DNA from: Pseudomonas sp. GV085
GTDB lineage: Bacteria > Pseudomonadota > Gammaproteobacteria > Pseudomonadales > Pseudomonadaceae
Direction: 5' to 3'
Assembly: GCF_003050925.1 (NCBI RefSeq)
Contig: NZ_QAOV01000010.1
Location: forward strand, 62,001-126,000
Length of the DNA stretch: 64,000 nt
Positions 43,742 through 53,388 of this stretch are shown here, one piece after another. Under the pieces are notes generated by a model, which was not told the origin of the DNA, ran no database searches, and saw nothing but the letters and a program-made list of their open reading frames with translations. The first letter of the stretch is position 1; each line of letters begins with the position of its first letter. The position numbers and the translations under genes were made by a program.

Positions 43742-44456
43742 TGATGCCGTTCAGGCGAGGGTAGGGGATCTTCAGTTCGACATGGCCCAGCGCGTAAGGC
43801 GCGATGCTGCTGGTTTCGTACTTGAGGATCACTCCGCCGTAGGTCAGCGCCACGTTCCGGGTTTTCTGGAACGGCCAGCTCTTCACGAACTCCGGTTCCT
43901 GATCGAGCTTGGTGCTGATCAGCCAGCTGTTGTGCGCAACTTGCGCCGCTTTCCAGAACGCGTCCTCCTGCCCTGGCACCAGCATGTCCGACAACGTCAG
44001 CACTTTATGCTGCTGGCGCGAGTAGTTGATAAAGCCTCGCCCCGGCGTGCCATGGTCACCGCCGGTGTCCAGGTAGCTGGACAATTCGACGATCACCAAG
44101 CCGTCATGCTGCTCACGTACCTTCGCCTGCAGATAACTGCTGTTGTGTGGGCCGGCAGTGTGCAAAAACTCTTCGCGATAGGCCGCCAGGGTCGGTGCCA
44201 CCGGGGAATCGGGCGAGGTGCGGGTCATTTGCAGCAGGCGTTTTTCAATGATGCCGTCCAATTGCGGCTCGGCCGGGAAGTGCAGGGTGTCGATGTTGAC
44301 CAGCGGGCAATCCGGGTTGCTGCAACCGGGTTTGAGTTGCTCGGAGGCATCGCGGGTGGTTTCCAGCGGCGTCCGGTAGTTGGGCTGGAACAGACTCGCG
44401 CAAGCGCCCAGGGTCAGGGCGATAGCGGCCACGGAGGCGATTTTGAAAAACGACAT
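43710..44456 (-). CDS. RsiV-like lipoprotein (DUF3298 family)
   Basis: The 248-residue precursor has a lipobox (ALTLGAC, Cys19). A DUF3298/RsiV-type domain follows, with EELSSYLDTGG-like and FINYSRQQHKVLTLSDMLVPG segments and the final VALTYGGVILKYETSSIAPYALG block. The domain is shared with the Bacillus anti-sigma factor RsiV, where it binds lysozyme; whether that holds here is unknown. The ATG at 44456 has AGGA upstream. PAO1 PA4972 lies at the same point. It overlaps the 3' end of cytX. Confidence 0.82.
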   Translation of the reverse strand: MSFFKIASVAAIALTLGACASLFQPNYRTPLETTRDASEQLKPGCSNPDCPLVNIDTLHFPAEPQLDGIIEKRLLQMTRTSPDSPVAPTLAAYREEFLHTAGPHNSSYLQAKVREQHDGLVIVELSSYLDTGGDHGTPGRGFINYSRQQHKVLTLSDMLVPGQEDAFWKAAQVAHNSWLISTKLDQEPEFVKSWPFQKTRNVALTYGGVILKYETSSIAPYALGHVELKIPYPRLNGIIKPELFPGRN

Positions 44457-44681
44457 GTGCGTCCTTTCTGAAACAGGGGAAGGCAAAAAGTTACCGGCTT
44501 CGACTCTCAACAAAGCAGTCAGTTCGCCACTAAGCTAATTAGAGTGGGTTTCGCCCTCACCGTCCATCCCGCTGACTGGAAAGGGCTGCATCAAACATCA
44601 CGGGCGCGTTAGGATGGCGCGAAGTCGAGGCCCAGGAAAAAAAGCAGCCTCGAACAGGGTTTGCAGTAAAAGAGGATAGTC

Positions 44682-45299
44682 ATGACGGATTTTACCAACG
44701 CCATTCCGACCGCCGTTGATATCGTGCGGCGCGAAAAGTGCTACGAGGGCTTCTACAAACTCGAGCGTGTGCACTTGCGTCACGAATTGTTCGCCGGGGG
44801 CATGAGCCGCGAGATCAATCGCGAAGTGTTCGTTCGTCATGACGCGGTCTGCATGCTGCCTTACGACCCGCAGCGCGATGAAGTGGTACTGATCGAGCAG
44901 TTTCGCGTCGGTGCCATGGGCAAGACCGACAATCCGTGGCTGATCGAACTGGTCGCTGGTCTGATCGACAAGGATGAAGTGCCGGAAGCAGTTGCTCACC
45001 GCGAAGCGCAGGAGGAAGCTGGGCTGGAAATCGGAGCGCTCTGGCCGATGCTCAATTACTTTCCATCGCCGGGCGGCAGCAACGAATTCGTGCATCTGTA
45101 TCTGGGGCGTTGCGACAGTACCGGGGTTGGCGGCCTGCATGGGCTGGAGGAAGAGGCAGAAGACATCCGCGTCACGGTCTGGGCTTTCGAAGATGCCCTG
45201 CAAGCCGTACGCGACGGACGTATTGCCAACGCGGCGAGCATCATTGCCTTGCAATGGCTGGCTTTGAACCGCGTTGAAGTGAGGGGGTTATGGTCGTAA
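44682..45299 (+). CDS. nudF: ADP-ribose pyrophosphatase, Nudix family
   Basis: The 205-residue enzyme has a complete Nudix box, GLIDKDEVPEAVAHREAQEE followed by AGL, fitting GX5EX7REUXEEXGU. It hydrolyses ADP-ribose and similar ADP-sugars to AMP and sugar phosphate. The order nudF-yqiB-cpdA-yqiA-parE is the same as in E. coli and PAO1. It overlaps the next gene by ten bases. Confidence 0.95.
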   Translation: MTDFTNAIPTAVDIVRREKCYEGFYKLERVHLRHELFAGGMSREINREVFVRHDAVCMLPYDPQRDEVVLIEQFRVGAMGKTDNPWLIELVAGLIDKDEVPEAVAHREAQEEAGLEIGALWPMLNYFPSPGGSNEFVHLYLGRCDSTGVGGLHGLEEEAEDIRVTVWAFEDALQAVRDGRIANAASIIALQWLALNRVEVRGLWS

Positions 45300-45742
45300 A
45301 CAAGCTGCGCGATCGCTATCGGGTGGACCTGGTGGGGCTGCAAGCATCCTGCGAAGCGAACTACGCGCGCCTGATGCGACTGCTGCCGGACATGCGCAGC
45401 GAGCCTGCCGCGCGGCGCATCGCCGTGACCCATGGCGACCAGATGCTGGGTGTGCTGGCCCTGGAAGTGCTGCTGACTTGTCCTTACACCACGACCCTGC
45501 AAGTGCGTCAGGAACACAGCCTGCCCTGGCTGCCGGTGCCGCAACTGGAAGTGCAGGTCTATCACGATGCGCGCATGGCCGAAGTGGTCAGCGCCGAACA
45601 TGCGCGACGCTTTCGTGGCATCTATCCTTACCCGAACGCTGCGATGCACCAGCCGGACGAAAAAGCCCAGTTGAACATGTTTCTGGGCGAATGGTTGAGC
45701 CATTGCCTGGCGCTGGGGCATGAATACGAAGTAGTACGTTAG
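45290..45742 (+). CDS. yqiB: YqiB-family protein (DUF1249)
   Basis: A 150-residue cytoplasmic protein of the DUF1249 family, opening NKLRDRYRVDLVGLQASCEANYARLMRLLP and containing RFRGIYPYPNAAMHQPDEKAQLN. Its function is unknown. It is conserved between nudF and cpdA in gammaproteobacteria, and its ATG lies inside the end of nudF, so the two are translationally coupled. Confidence 0.92.
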   Translation: MVVNKLRDRYRVDLVGLQASCEANYARLMRLLPDMRSEPAARRIAVTHGDQMLGVLALEVLLTCPYTTTLQVRQEHSLPWLPVPQLEVQVYHDARMAEVVSAEHARRFRGIYPYPNAAMHQPDEKAQLNMFLGEWLSHCLALGHEYEVVR

Positions 45743-45756
45743 TTGTGAAGCGCAGT

Positions 45757-45778
45757 TGTGAACCATGTCAGGTTCACA
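45757..45778 (+). promoter_or_regulatory. Possible Vfr/CRP site overlapping a short inverted repeat
   Basis: TGTGAACC-ATGTCA-GGTTCACA is an 8-bp perfect inverted repeat. Its left part, TGTGA-N6-TCAGG, matches 8 of the 10 defined bases of the CRP/Vfr consensus TGTGA-N6-TCACA. It ends about 76 bases before cpdA, the cAMP phosphodiesterase gene. Vfr control of cpdA has been reported in P. aeruginosa. It may equally be a simple hairpin. Confidence 0.4.
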
Positions 45779-45854
45779 GGTTTCCCCTTTCGATCGTCCC
45801 CCAGCATAATTGCGGCACTTACCCATCCCCGTGATCACGTCCTGGGAGAACGCC

Positions 45855-46670
45855 TTGCCGAGCGTATCCACATTGACCACCGCCGATCCGGCGTTGCTGG
45901 TGCAACTCTCCGACAGCCATCTGTTTGCCGAGGCGGACGCCGCGTTGCTGGGCATGAACACCCGCGACAGCCTGCAAAAGGTCATCGAACTGGTGCGCGC
46001 GCAACAGCCGCGGATTGACTTGATCCTGGCCACGGGTGATCTGTCCCAGGACGGGACGCTGGAATCCTACCGGCAATTTCGCGACATGACGCGTCAGCTC
46101 GATGCGCCGGCGCGCTGGATTCCCGGCAATCACGATGAGCCGCAGTTCATGGCCGAGGCGGCGGTGCAGAGCGCCTTGCTCGAACCGGTGGTGGATATCG
46201 GCAACTGGCGGGTCACATTGCTCGATTCCGCCGTGCCGGGCTCGGTGCCGGGGTATTTGCAGGACGATCAGTTGCAGTTGCTCGCCCGCTCGTTGAGCGA
46301 AGCGCCGGATCGCCATCATCTGGTGTGCTTCCACCATCACCCGGTGTCCATCGGTTGCGTATGGATGGAGCCTATCGGCCTGCGTAATCCCGAGGCGTTT
46401 TTTGAAGTGCTGGATCGTTTTCCGCAGGTGCGTGCCGTGCTGTGGGGACATGTGCACCAGGAAATCGATCAATTACGTAACGGCGTGCGTCTGATTGCCT
46501 CGCCGTCGACCTGCATCCAGTTCGAGCCGGGCAGCGAGGATTTCAAGGTCGGGGAACAGGCGCCAGGCTATCGCTGGTTGCGGCTGCTGCCCGACGGGCG
46601 GCTGGAAACCGGTGTGGAGCGGGTCACCGGGTTTGAGTTCACTGTGGATTACGGCTCCAACGGCTACTGA
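45855..46670 (+). CDS. cpdA: 3',5'-cyclic AMP phosphodiesterase CpdA
   Basis: The 271-residue class III phosphodiesterase carries the calcineurin-type metal motifs in order: LSDSHLF, TGDLSQDG, GNHDEP, CFHHHPVS and GHVHQE. It breaks down cAMP and so limits Vfr activity. I chose the TTG at 45855, with GGGAGA six bases upstream; the resulting length matches P. aeruginosa CpdA. The region before it holds a candidate Vfr site. Confidence 0.95.
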   Translation: MPSVSTLTTADPALLVQLSDSHLFAEADAALLGMNTRDSLQKVIELVRAQQPRIDLILATGDLSQDGTLESYRQFRDMTRQLDAPARWIPGNHDEPQFMAEAAVQSALLEPVVDIGNWRVTLLDSAVPGSVPGYLQDDQLQLLARSLSEAPDRHHLVCFHHHPVSIGCVWMEPIGLRNPEAFFEVLDRFPQVRAVLWGHVHQEIDQLRNGVRLIASPSTCIQFEPGSEDFKVGEQAPGYRWLRLLPDGRLETGVERVTGFEFTVDYGSNGY

Positions 46671-46684
46671 TGTCCCCATTCCCC

Positions 46685-46774
46685 CGTAGGAGCTGGCTTG
46701 CCAGCGAAGAGGGCATCACATTCAACATATATGTTATTTGACAGTCCGCCTTCGCTGGCAAGCCAGCTCCTACA
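46685..46774. repeat. Inverted pair of REP elements (CTGGC type)
   Basis: CGTAGGAGCTGGCTTGCCAG at 46685 and an inverted copy, GCTGGCAAGCCAGCTCCTAC, ending at 46774 enclose about 40 bases. The pair lies between cpdA and yqiA. Confidence 0.9.
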
Positions 46775-46862
46775 GGGTGGCGTTCATTTCCAAGGATGCT
46801 GGCCCAACACCCCCCGGGTCCCTGTAAACTCCGCCTCTTTAGCCGACGCACAGGGAGCTCAA

Positions 46863-47471
46863 ATGTCCGGTTCGATCCTTTATGTCCACGGTTTCAACAG
46901 CTCGCCGTTGTCGAAGAAGGCCTGTCAGTTGGTCGAGGTGATGGAACGCCTGGGCCTGAGCGAACAGGTGCGCGTTCCAGCATTGCACCATCACCCACGC
47001 CAGGCTATCGCACAACTGGAACAGGCTATTTCCGAGCTCGGTCGGCCACTGCTGGTCGGCAGCTCGCTCGGCGGCTACTATGCCACTCACCTGGCCGAGC
47101 GCCTTGGCCTGAAAGCCCTGTTGATCAACCCTGCCGTCGGTCCGCACCGGATGTTCGACGGATTTCTGGGAACGCAGAAAAACCTGTATACCGATGAGAC
47201 CTGGGAAATGACCCACGACCACGTGACGGCCCTGGCCGAACTGGAAGTAGCGGCGCCCCGGGATCCACAGCGCTATCAGGTATGGCTGCAGACCGGGGAC
47301 GAAACGCTGGACTATCGCCTCGCCCAGCAGTATTACCGGGCTTGTGCCTTGCGCATCCAGGCCGGCGGCGACCATGGTTACCAGGGGTTTGCCGCACAGC
47401 TTCCGGCCATGTTGAGCTTTGCCGGCATTGGCGCAGATTTGTATCAAGCGATTGATTTCACGGCATTGTGA
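46863..47471 (+). CDS. yqiA: YqiA-family esterase
   Basis: The 202-residue alpha/beta hydrolase has the nucleophile elbow GSSLGG near residue 66, an early ILYVHGFNSSP oxyanion segment and a C-terminal GGDHGYQGF with the catalytic histidine. E. coli YqiA cleaves acyl-CoA and p-nitrophenyl esters; the natural substrate is unclear. The ATG at 46863 follows GGGAGCTCAA. It lies directly before parE. Confidence 0.92.
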   Translation: MSGSILYVHGFNSSPLSKKACQLVEVMERLGLSEQVRVPALHHHPRQAIAQLEQAISELGRPLLVGSSLGGYYATHLAERLGLKALLINPAVGPHRMFDGFLGTQKNLYTDETWEMTHDHVTALAELEVAAPRDPQRYQVWLQTGDETLDYRLAQQYYRACALRIQAGGDHGYQGFAAQLPAMLSFAGIGADLYQAIDFTAL

Positions 47472-47514
47472 AATCTCGCTCTTATTTTCAATGAATGACT
47501 GACGACGAGACCCC

Positions 47515-49419
47515 ATGGCCACTCCCAGCGCTAGCTCTTATAACGCAGACGCCATCGAAGTCCTCTCGGGCCTCGACCCGGTGCGCAAACGCCCCGGCAT
47601 GTACACCGACACCAGTCGGCCGAACCACCTTGCCCAGGAAGTCATCGACAACAGTGTCGACGAAGCCTTGGCCGGGCATGCCTCATCGGTACAGGTGATC
47701 CTGCATGCCGACCATTCCCTGGAAGTCAGCGATGACGGCCGTGGCATGCCGGTGGATATTCACCCTGAGGAAGGTGTTTCGGGCGTCGAGCTGATCCTCA
47801 CCAAACTTCATGCCGGTGGCAAGTTTTCCAACAAGAACTACCAGTTCTCCGGCGGCTTGCACGGGGTGGGTATTTCCGTGGTCAACGCCTTGTCCACCGA
47901 AGTGCGGGTGCGTGTAAAACGTGACGGCAACGAATACCAGATGACCTTCAAGGATGGCTACAAGGCCACCGAGCTGGAAATCATCGGCACTGTCGGCAAG
48001 CGCAACACCGGCACCAGCGTGTTCTTCGCGCCGGATCCGAAATACTTCGACTCTCCGAAATTCTCCATCAGCCGCCTCAAGCACGTGCTCAAGGCCAAGG
48101 CTGTGTTGTGCCCGGGGCTGCTGGTCAGTTTTGAAGACAAGGCCACCGGCGAGAAAGTCGAATGGCATTACGAAGACGGCCTGCGTTCCTACCTGGTGGA
48201 TGCGGTCAGCGAATTCGAGCGCCTGCCGGACGAGCCGTTTTGCGGCAGCCTGGCCGGTAATAAAGAAGCGGTGGATTGGGCGCTGCTGTGGCTGCCCGAA
48301 GGTGGCGACGCGGTCCAGGAAAGCTACGTCAACCTGATCCCGACAGCCCAGGGCGGTACTCACGTCAACGGTTTGCGTCAAGGCCTGCTCGACGCCATGC
48401 GCGAGTTCTGCGAATTCCGCAGCCTGTTGCCACGTGGTGTGAAGCTGGCGCCGGAAGACGTCTGGGAACGCATCGCCTTCGTACTGTCGATGAAGATGCA
48501 GGAACCGCAATTCTCCGGTCAGACCAAGGAGCGCCTGTCGTCCCGTGAGGCGGCGGCGTTCGTCTCCGGTGTAGTCAAGGATGCGTTCAGCCTGTGGCTC
48601 AACGCCAACCCGGAAACCGGCATGCTGTTGGCGGAACTGGCGATCAACAACGCCGGTCGTCGCCTCAAGGCCAGCAAGAAGGTCGAGCGCAAACGCATTA
48701 CCCAAGGCCCGGCGCTGCCGGGCAAACTGGCCGACTGCGCCGGCCAGGACCCGATGCGTTCCGAACTGTTCCTGGTGGAAGGTGATTCCGCTGGCGGCTC
48801 GGCCAAGCAAGCGCGGGACAAAGAGTTCCAGGCGATCCTGCCGTTGCGCGGCAAGATCCTCAACACTTGGGAAGTCGACGGCAGCGAAGTGCTGGCCAGC
48901 CAGGAAGTGCACAACATCGCGGTGGCCATCGGTGTCGATCCGGGCGCGGCCGACATGAGCCAACTGCGCTATGGCAAGATCTGCATCCTCGCCGACGCCG
49001 ACTCCGACGGTCTGCACATCGCAACCTTGCTGTGCGCCTTGTTCGTCCAGCATTTCCGCCCGTTGGTGGATGCCGGTCACGTCTACGTCGCGATGCCGCC
49101 GTTGTACCGCATCGATCTGGGCAAAGAGATCTACTACGCCCTCGATGAAGCCGAACGCGATGGCATCCTCGATCGTCTGGTGGCCGAGAAGAAGCGCGGC
49201 AAGCCGCAGGTCACCCGATTCAAGGGCCTGGGTGAAATGAACCCGCCGCAGCTGCGTGAGACCACCATGGACCCGAACACCCGGCGTCTGGTGCAGTTGA
49301 CCCTGGAAGATTTCGAGGCGACCTCGGAAATGATGGACATGCTGCTGGCGAAGAAACGCGCCGGCGACCGCAAGACCTGGCTGGAGTCCAAGGGCAACCT
49401 GGCCGAGGTGCTGGGCTGA
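47515..49419 (+). CDS. parE: DNA topoisomerase IV subunit B
   Basis: ParE is the ATPase subunit of topoisomerase IV, which unlinks replicated chromosomes. The 634 residues contain a GHKL ATPase domain (EVIDNSVDEALAG, DDGRGMP, HGVGISVVNALS), the transducer domain, and the TOPRIM part with LVEGDSAGGSAKQARD, PLRGKILN and DADSDGLHI. It overlaps the next gene by one base; parC follows two small genes later. Confidence 0.97.
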   Translation: MATPSASSYNADAIEVLSGLDPVRKRPGMYTDTSRPNHLAQEVIDNSVDEALAGHASSVQVILHADHSLEVSDDGRGMPVDIHPEEGVSGVELILTKLHAGGKFSNKNYQFSGGLHGVGISVVNALSTEVRVRVKRDGNEYQMTFKDGYKATELEIIGTVGKRNTGTSVFFAPDPKYFDSPKFSISRLKHVLKAKAVLCPGLLVSFEDKATGEKVEWHYEDGLRSYLVDAVSEFERLPDEPFCGSLAGNKEAVDWALLWLPEGGDAVQESYVNLIPTAQGGTHVNGLRQGLLDAMREFCEFRSLLPRGVKLAPEDVWERIAFVLSMKMQEPQFSGQTKERLSSREAAAFVSGVVKDAFSLWLNANPETGMLLAELAINNAGRRLKASKKVERKRITQGPALPGKLADCAGQDPMRSELFLVEGDSAGGSAKQARDKEFQAILPLRGKILNTWEVDGSEVLASQEVHNIAVAIGVDPGAADMSQLRYGKICILADADSDGLHIATLLCALFVQHFRPLVDAGHVYVAMPPLYRIDLGKEIYYALDEAERDGILDRLVAEKKRGKPQVTRFKGLGEMNPPQLRETTMDPNTRRLVQLTLEDFEATSEMMDMLLAKKRAGDRKTWLESKGNLAEVLG

Positions 49420-50405
49420 TGCGTCTGGGCTTTGCCCTGGCCTGTGGGTTGCTGACGTCGATCACGGTATCCGCCGAGCCGGCGCCACAGCTGCGCCTGT
49501 TGTCCGAACATGTCGTCGACGGCATGCGCGGCGGCAACCTGTCCGGGCTGGCGCAGTGCGGCAATGATCTGTGGGCGGTTTCCGACCGCGACGATAATCA
49601 GATCTACCGCCTGGATACCCGCGAATCTGCCTGGCAGGCACAAACGGTGCACATCGACGTACCGCCGGTGCCTGACAGCGGTTTGCCCTGGGGGCTGAAG
49701 TCTCGCGTCTGGGGGGCTTCGTTCGTGCGTGGCGGCGATCTGGACTTTGAAAGCATCACCTGCGACAGCGCCGGCAATCGCTACATCGTCAGCGAAGGCC
49801 ATGCCGCTGTCTTGCAAGTGCCGCCAGCGGGACCTGCCGCCTGGCTGAAAATTTCGCCGATGCTGGTTCGCGAGGCACGGGCCAGAGGCCTGCTATTGCA
49901 GTTCAATGCGTTGCTCGAAGGGCTGGCGGTCAATCCGGCGGGTGATCAGATGTGGTTCGCCGCCGAGCGTCAAGGCCGCGGATTGCTGATGATCAAACGC
50001 AAGCAGACGTTGTGGGATTGCGACGGTGGCTGCGTGCTGCTGAGCGAGGCGGGCGTGGAAATGCAGCCCGAGCAATTTCCTGACGCCAAAGCTGTACTGC
50101 GGGATTTTTCTGACCTGTCGCTATTCAACGGCAAGCTGTTCACCCTTGAACGCAACGCCTACCAGATCTGCCGCCGGGATCCGCAGACGGCCAAGGTCGA
50201 GCGCTGCTGGTCGTACGCCGCCGAGTTGTTACAACCAAACCGTCGTTATCCACAGGACTACGGGTTGGAAGAGGCGTTGATCGTGGATGCCGATGGCGCC
50301 TGGATCGGTGTCGACAATAACTTCGGCGCGCGCGCCGATGGCGAAGTCCGTCCGGTGGTCTGGCGCTTCGCTGCACCGGAAGGTGGCTGGAGTGCCAAGC
50401 CATGA
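49419..50405 (+). CDS. Secreted esterase-like / phytase-like beta-propeller protein
   Basis: The 328-residue precursor has a signal peptide (MRLGFALACGLLTSITVSA before EPAP). The mature part fits the 'esterase-like activity of phytase' family: GGNLSGLAQCGNDLWAVSDRDDNQIYRL, GGDLDFESITCD, LLEGLAVNP, then DYGLEEALIVDADGAWIGVDNNFG. A periplasmic location is likely. It is translationally coupled to parE (TGATG) and overlaps the next gene by four bases; a role linked to topoisomerase IV is not implied. Confidence 0.82.
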   Translation: MRLGFALACGLLTSITVSAEPAPQLRLLSEHVVDGMRGGNLSGLAQCGNDLWAVSDRDDNQIYRLDTRESAWQAQTVHIDVPPVPDSGLPWGLKSRVWGASFVRGGDLDFESITCDSAGNRYIVSEGHAAVLQVPPAGPAAWLKISPMLVREARARGLLLQFNALLEGLAVNPAGDQMWFAAERQGRGLLMIKRKQTLWDCDGGCVLLSEAGVEMQPEQFPDAKAVLRDFSDLSLFNGKLFTLERNAYQICRRDPQTAKVERCWSYAAELLQPNRRYPQDYGLEEALIVDADGAWIGVDNNFGARADGEVRPVVWRFAAPEGGWSAKP

Positions 50406-50926
50406 GACAACAAAGCCCGGGGCAGCGCATAGGCCGGGTATTCATGGTGCTGGCCTGGTGTGCGGCGCTGTTTCTGGCCACGCGTTTTTTCGGCCAGTGG
50501 GAAGCGCGTCAGCAAAATCCGAATGTGGTGGTCAGCTCGGAGCAGGGTGAAGGTTTCATCGAGGTGAAACTGGTGAGCAATGTGCAGGGGCATTTCGTCG
50601 CCAGCGGCCAGATCAACGGCCAGCCGGTGGACTTCATGCTCGACACCGGGGCGACCGATGTGTCGGTTCCGGCGGACCTGGCCAGGCGCTTGAAGCTCGA
50701 AGAAGGATTTGGCGTGACCCTGAGCACGGCCAATGGCCTGAGCCAGGGCTATCGCACCCGTATCGAACGCCTGCAACTGGGCGACATCGTGCTGCGTGAC
50801 GTACGCGCACTGGTGGCCCCGGGGCTGCATGGCGATCAGGTGTTGCTCGGCATGAGCGCACTGAACAGACTTGAATTTACCCAGCGCGGTGGCACCATGC
50901 TGCTGCGCCAGACAACGAACCGATGA
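50402..50926 (+). CDS. Membrane-anchored retropepsin-like aspartic protease
   Basis: The 174-residue protein has one N-terminal membrane segment (about residues 12-30) and a periplasmic retropepsin-like domain. The catalytic motif is D81-T82-G83 in DFMLDTGATDVSVP, and the flap/hydrophobic motif is LLGMSALNRLEF near the end. It fits the clan AA (TIGR02281-type) bacterial proteases, which act as dimers. It lies between parE and parC as in related pseudomonads and has no known substrate. Confidence 0.88.
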   Translation: MRQQSPGQRIGRVFMVLAWCAALFLATRFFGQWEARQQNPNVVVSSEQGEGFIEVKLVSNVQGHFVASGQINGQPVDFMLDTGATDVSVPADLARRLKLEEGFGVTLSTANGLSQGYRTRIERLQLGDIVLRDVRALVAPGLHGDQVLLGMSALNRLEFTQRGGTMLLRQTTNR

Positions 50927-50933
50927 GGCCCGC

Positions 50934-53204
50934 ATGAGCGACTCCCTTGATCTCAGCCTGGACGGTGTAGAACGCCGCTCGCTGGCTGACTTCACCGAAA
51001 ATGCCTACCTCAACTACTCCATGTACGTGATCATGGACCGTGCCTTGCCGCATATCGGCGACGGCCTGAAACCGGTACAGCGCCGCATTATTTATGCGAT
51101 GAGCGAGTTGGGGCTGGACGCCGATTCCAAGCACAAGAAGTCGGCGCGTACCGTCGGTGATGTGCTCGGTAAGTTCCACCCTCACGGCGATTCGGCCTGC
51201 TACGAAGCCATGGTGCTGATGGCCCAGCCGTTCAGCTATCGCTACACGCTGGTCGACGGCCAGGGCAACTGGGGTGCGCCGGATGATCCCAAGTCCTTCG
51301 CCGCCATGCGTTACACCGAAGCGCGGCTTTCGCGTTATTCCGAAGTGCTGCTCAGTGAGTTGGGCCAGGGCACGGCGGACTGGGGGCCGAACTTCGACGG
51401 CACGCTGGACGAGCCACTGGTCTTGCCGGCCCGTCTGCCGAACATTCTGCTCAACGGTACCACTGGCATTGCCGTGGGCATGGCCACCGACGTTCCGCCG
51501 CATAACCTGCGCGAAGTCGCCACCGCCTGCGTGCGCTTGCTCGACGAGCCCAAGGCCACGGTCGAACAGCTCTGTGAACACATCCAGGGCCCGGACTACC
51601 CGACCGAAGCGGAAATCATCACCCCGCGCGCCGACCTGCTGAAAATCTACGAAACCGGTCGCGGTTCGGTGCGCATGCGCGCCGTGTATCACATCGAAGA
51701 CGGCGACATCATCGTCACCGCGCTGCCGCATCAAGTCTCGGGTGCCAAGGTGCTGGAGCAGATCGCCGCGATGATGCAGGCCAAGCCGTCCAAGGCGCCG
51801 CAAATTGCCGACCTGCGTGACGAATCCGACCACGAAAATCCGTGCCGGATCGTGATCATTCCGGGGGCTCGGAAAAACTTCGACCACGATGCCTTGATGC
51901 AGCACTTGTTCGCCAGCACCGAGCTGGAGTCGAGCTACCGGGTCAACATCAACATTATCGGCCTGGACGGCAAGCCGCAGCTGAAGAACCTGCGTGCGCT
52001 GCTGGTCGAATGGCTGGAGTTCCGGGTGCAGACCGTGCGTCGTCGCCTGCAATTCCGCCTCGACAAGGTCGAGCGTCGCCTGCACCTGTTGGATGGTTTG
52101 TTGATTGCCTACCTCAACCTGGATGAAGTGATCCACATCATCCGTACCGAGGAGCACCCGAAAGCCGCGCTGATCGAGCGCTTCGCCCTGAGCGAAATCC
52201 AGGCCGACTACATCCTCGACACCCGTTTGCGTCAGTTGGCGCGACTGGAAGAGATGAAGCTGCGTGCCGAGCAGGATGAACTGCTCAAGGAACAAGCCAA
52301 GCTGCAAGCCCTGTTGAGCAGCGAAGCCAAGTTGAAAAAACTGGTGCGCAGCGAACTGATCAAGGACGCTGAAACCTACGGCGATGACCGTCGGTCGCCT
52401 ATTGTCGAGCGCGCCGAAGCCAAGGCCCTGACCGAACACGATCTGCTGCCGAACGAGAAAGTGACGGTGGTGCTGTCGGAAAAAGGCTGGATTCGCTCCG
52501 CCAAAGGCCACGAGATCGACGCCACCGGGCTTTCCTACAAGGCCGGGGACGGTTTCAAGGCCCTGGCAGCCGGACGCTCCAACCAGTTCGCAGTGTTTAT
52601 CGACTCCACCGGTCGCAGTTATTCAGTGGCCGCCCATACCTTGCCGTCGGCCCGTGGCCAGGGCGAACCGCTGACCGGTCGCCTGACGCCGCCGCCAGGG
52701 GCGAGTTTCGAATGCGTGCTGATGCCGGAAGACGATGCGCTGTACGTGATCGCTTCCGACGCCGGCTACGGATTCGTGGTCAAGGGTGAAGACCTGCAGG
52801 CCAAGAACAAGGCGGGCAAGGCCTTGTTGAGTCTGCCGAACAATGCCAAGGTCATGCTGCCGCGCCCGGTGGCTGATCGTGAGCAGAACTGGCTGGCGTC
52901 GGTGACGACCGAAGGTCGCCTGCTGATCTTCAAGATCAGCGACCTGCCACAATTAGGTAAGGGCAAAGGCAACAAGATCATCGGGATTCCAGGTGAGCGA
53001 GTGGCCAGTCGTGAAGAGTATGTGACGGACATCGCCGTATTGCCGGACGGTGCAACACTGGTGTTGCAGGCCGGGAAACGTACCTTGTCACTGAAAGCGG
53101 ACGACCTTGAACACTACAAGGGTGAACGTGGTCGTCGGGGCAATAAATTGCCGCGTGGCTTCCAGAGGGTCGATGCGCTGCTCGTCGAAAATTCGGTCAA
53201 TTGA
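50934..53204 (+). CDS. parC: DNA topoisomerase IV subunit A
   Basis: ParC carries the DNA-cleaving tyrosine, Y127 in AAMRYTEARLS. The 756 residues show the winged-helix/tower breakage domain and a C-terminal beta-pinwheel. The quinolone-determining residues are the unmutated S87 and E91 (HPHGDSACYEAM). The ATG at 50934 was chosen because the conserved N-terminus (MSDSLDLSLDGVERRSLADF) begins there, seven bases after the protease gene. Confidence 0.97.
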   Translation: MSDSLDLSLDGVERRSLADFTENAYLNYSMYVIMDRALPHIGDGLKPVQRRIIYAMSELGLDADSKHKKSARTVGDVLGKFHPHGDSACYEAMVLMAQPFSYRYTLVDGQGNWGAPDDPKSFAAMRYTEARLSRYSEVLLSELGQGTADWGPNFDGTLDEPLVLPARLPNILLNGTTGIAVGMATDVPPHNLREVATACVRLLDEPKATVEQLCEHIQGPDYPTEAEIITPRADLLKIYETGRGSVRMRAVYHIEDGDIIVTALPHQVSGAKVLEQIAAMMQAKPSKAPQIADLRDESDHENPCRIVIIPGARKNFDHDALMQHLFASTELESSYRVNINIIGLDGKPQLKNLRALLVEWLEFRVQTVRRRLQFRLDKVERRLHLLDGLLIAYLNLDEVIHIIRTEEHPKAALIERFALSEIQADYILDTRLRQLARLEEMKLRAEQDELLKEQAKLQALLSSEAKLKKLVRSELIKDAETYGDDRRSPIVERAEAKALTEHDLLPNEKVTVVLSEKGWIRSAKGHEIDATGLSYKAGDGFKALAAGRSNQFAVFIDSTGRSYSVAAHTLPSARGQGEPLTGRLTPPPGASFECVLMPEDDALYVIASDAGYGFVVKGEDLQAKNKAGKALLSLPNNAKVMLPRPVADREQNWLASVTTEGRLLIFKISDLPQLGKGKGNKIIGIPGERVASREEYVTDIAVLPDGATLVLQAGKRTLSLKADDLEHYKGERGRRGNKLPRGFQRVDALLVENSVN

Positions 53205-53388
53205 CCGAAGAACGCGAGTTAGAGTCGCCGATCTACGATTTAACCCGTAGTTCGGCGCTTTGCGCTGGAGTCGGAACGCATATTCACGGATGATATGGCC
53301 TTTCAAGCGCCGGCATTGCCGCGCGTTCTTCATATTTGTTGAGTATTTTCACTGTGATCAGCCTTTTAACGATCACCTGGATGGGACG

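Noticed and set aside
45757..45778. A full-length CRP palindrome TGTGA...TCACA
   Set aside because: The outer half-sites are 12 bases apart and not 6; only the inner, imperfect TGTGA-N6-TCAGG has the right spacing, and it is reported at low confidence.
50934..53204. Quinolone-resistance mutations in ParC
   Set aside because: S87 and E91 are the normal residues; no resistance change is visible.
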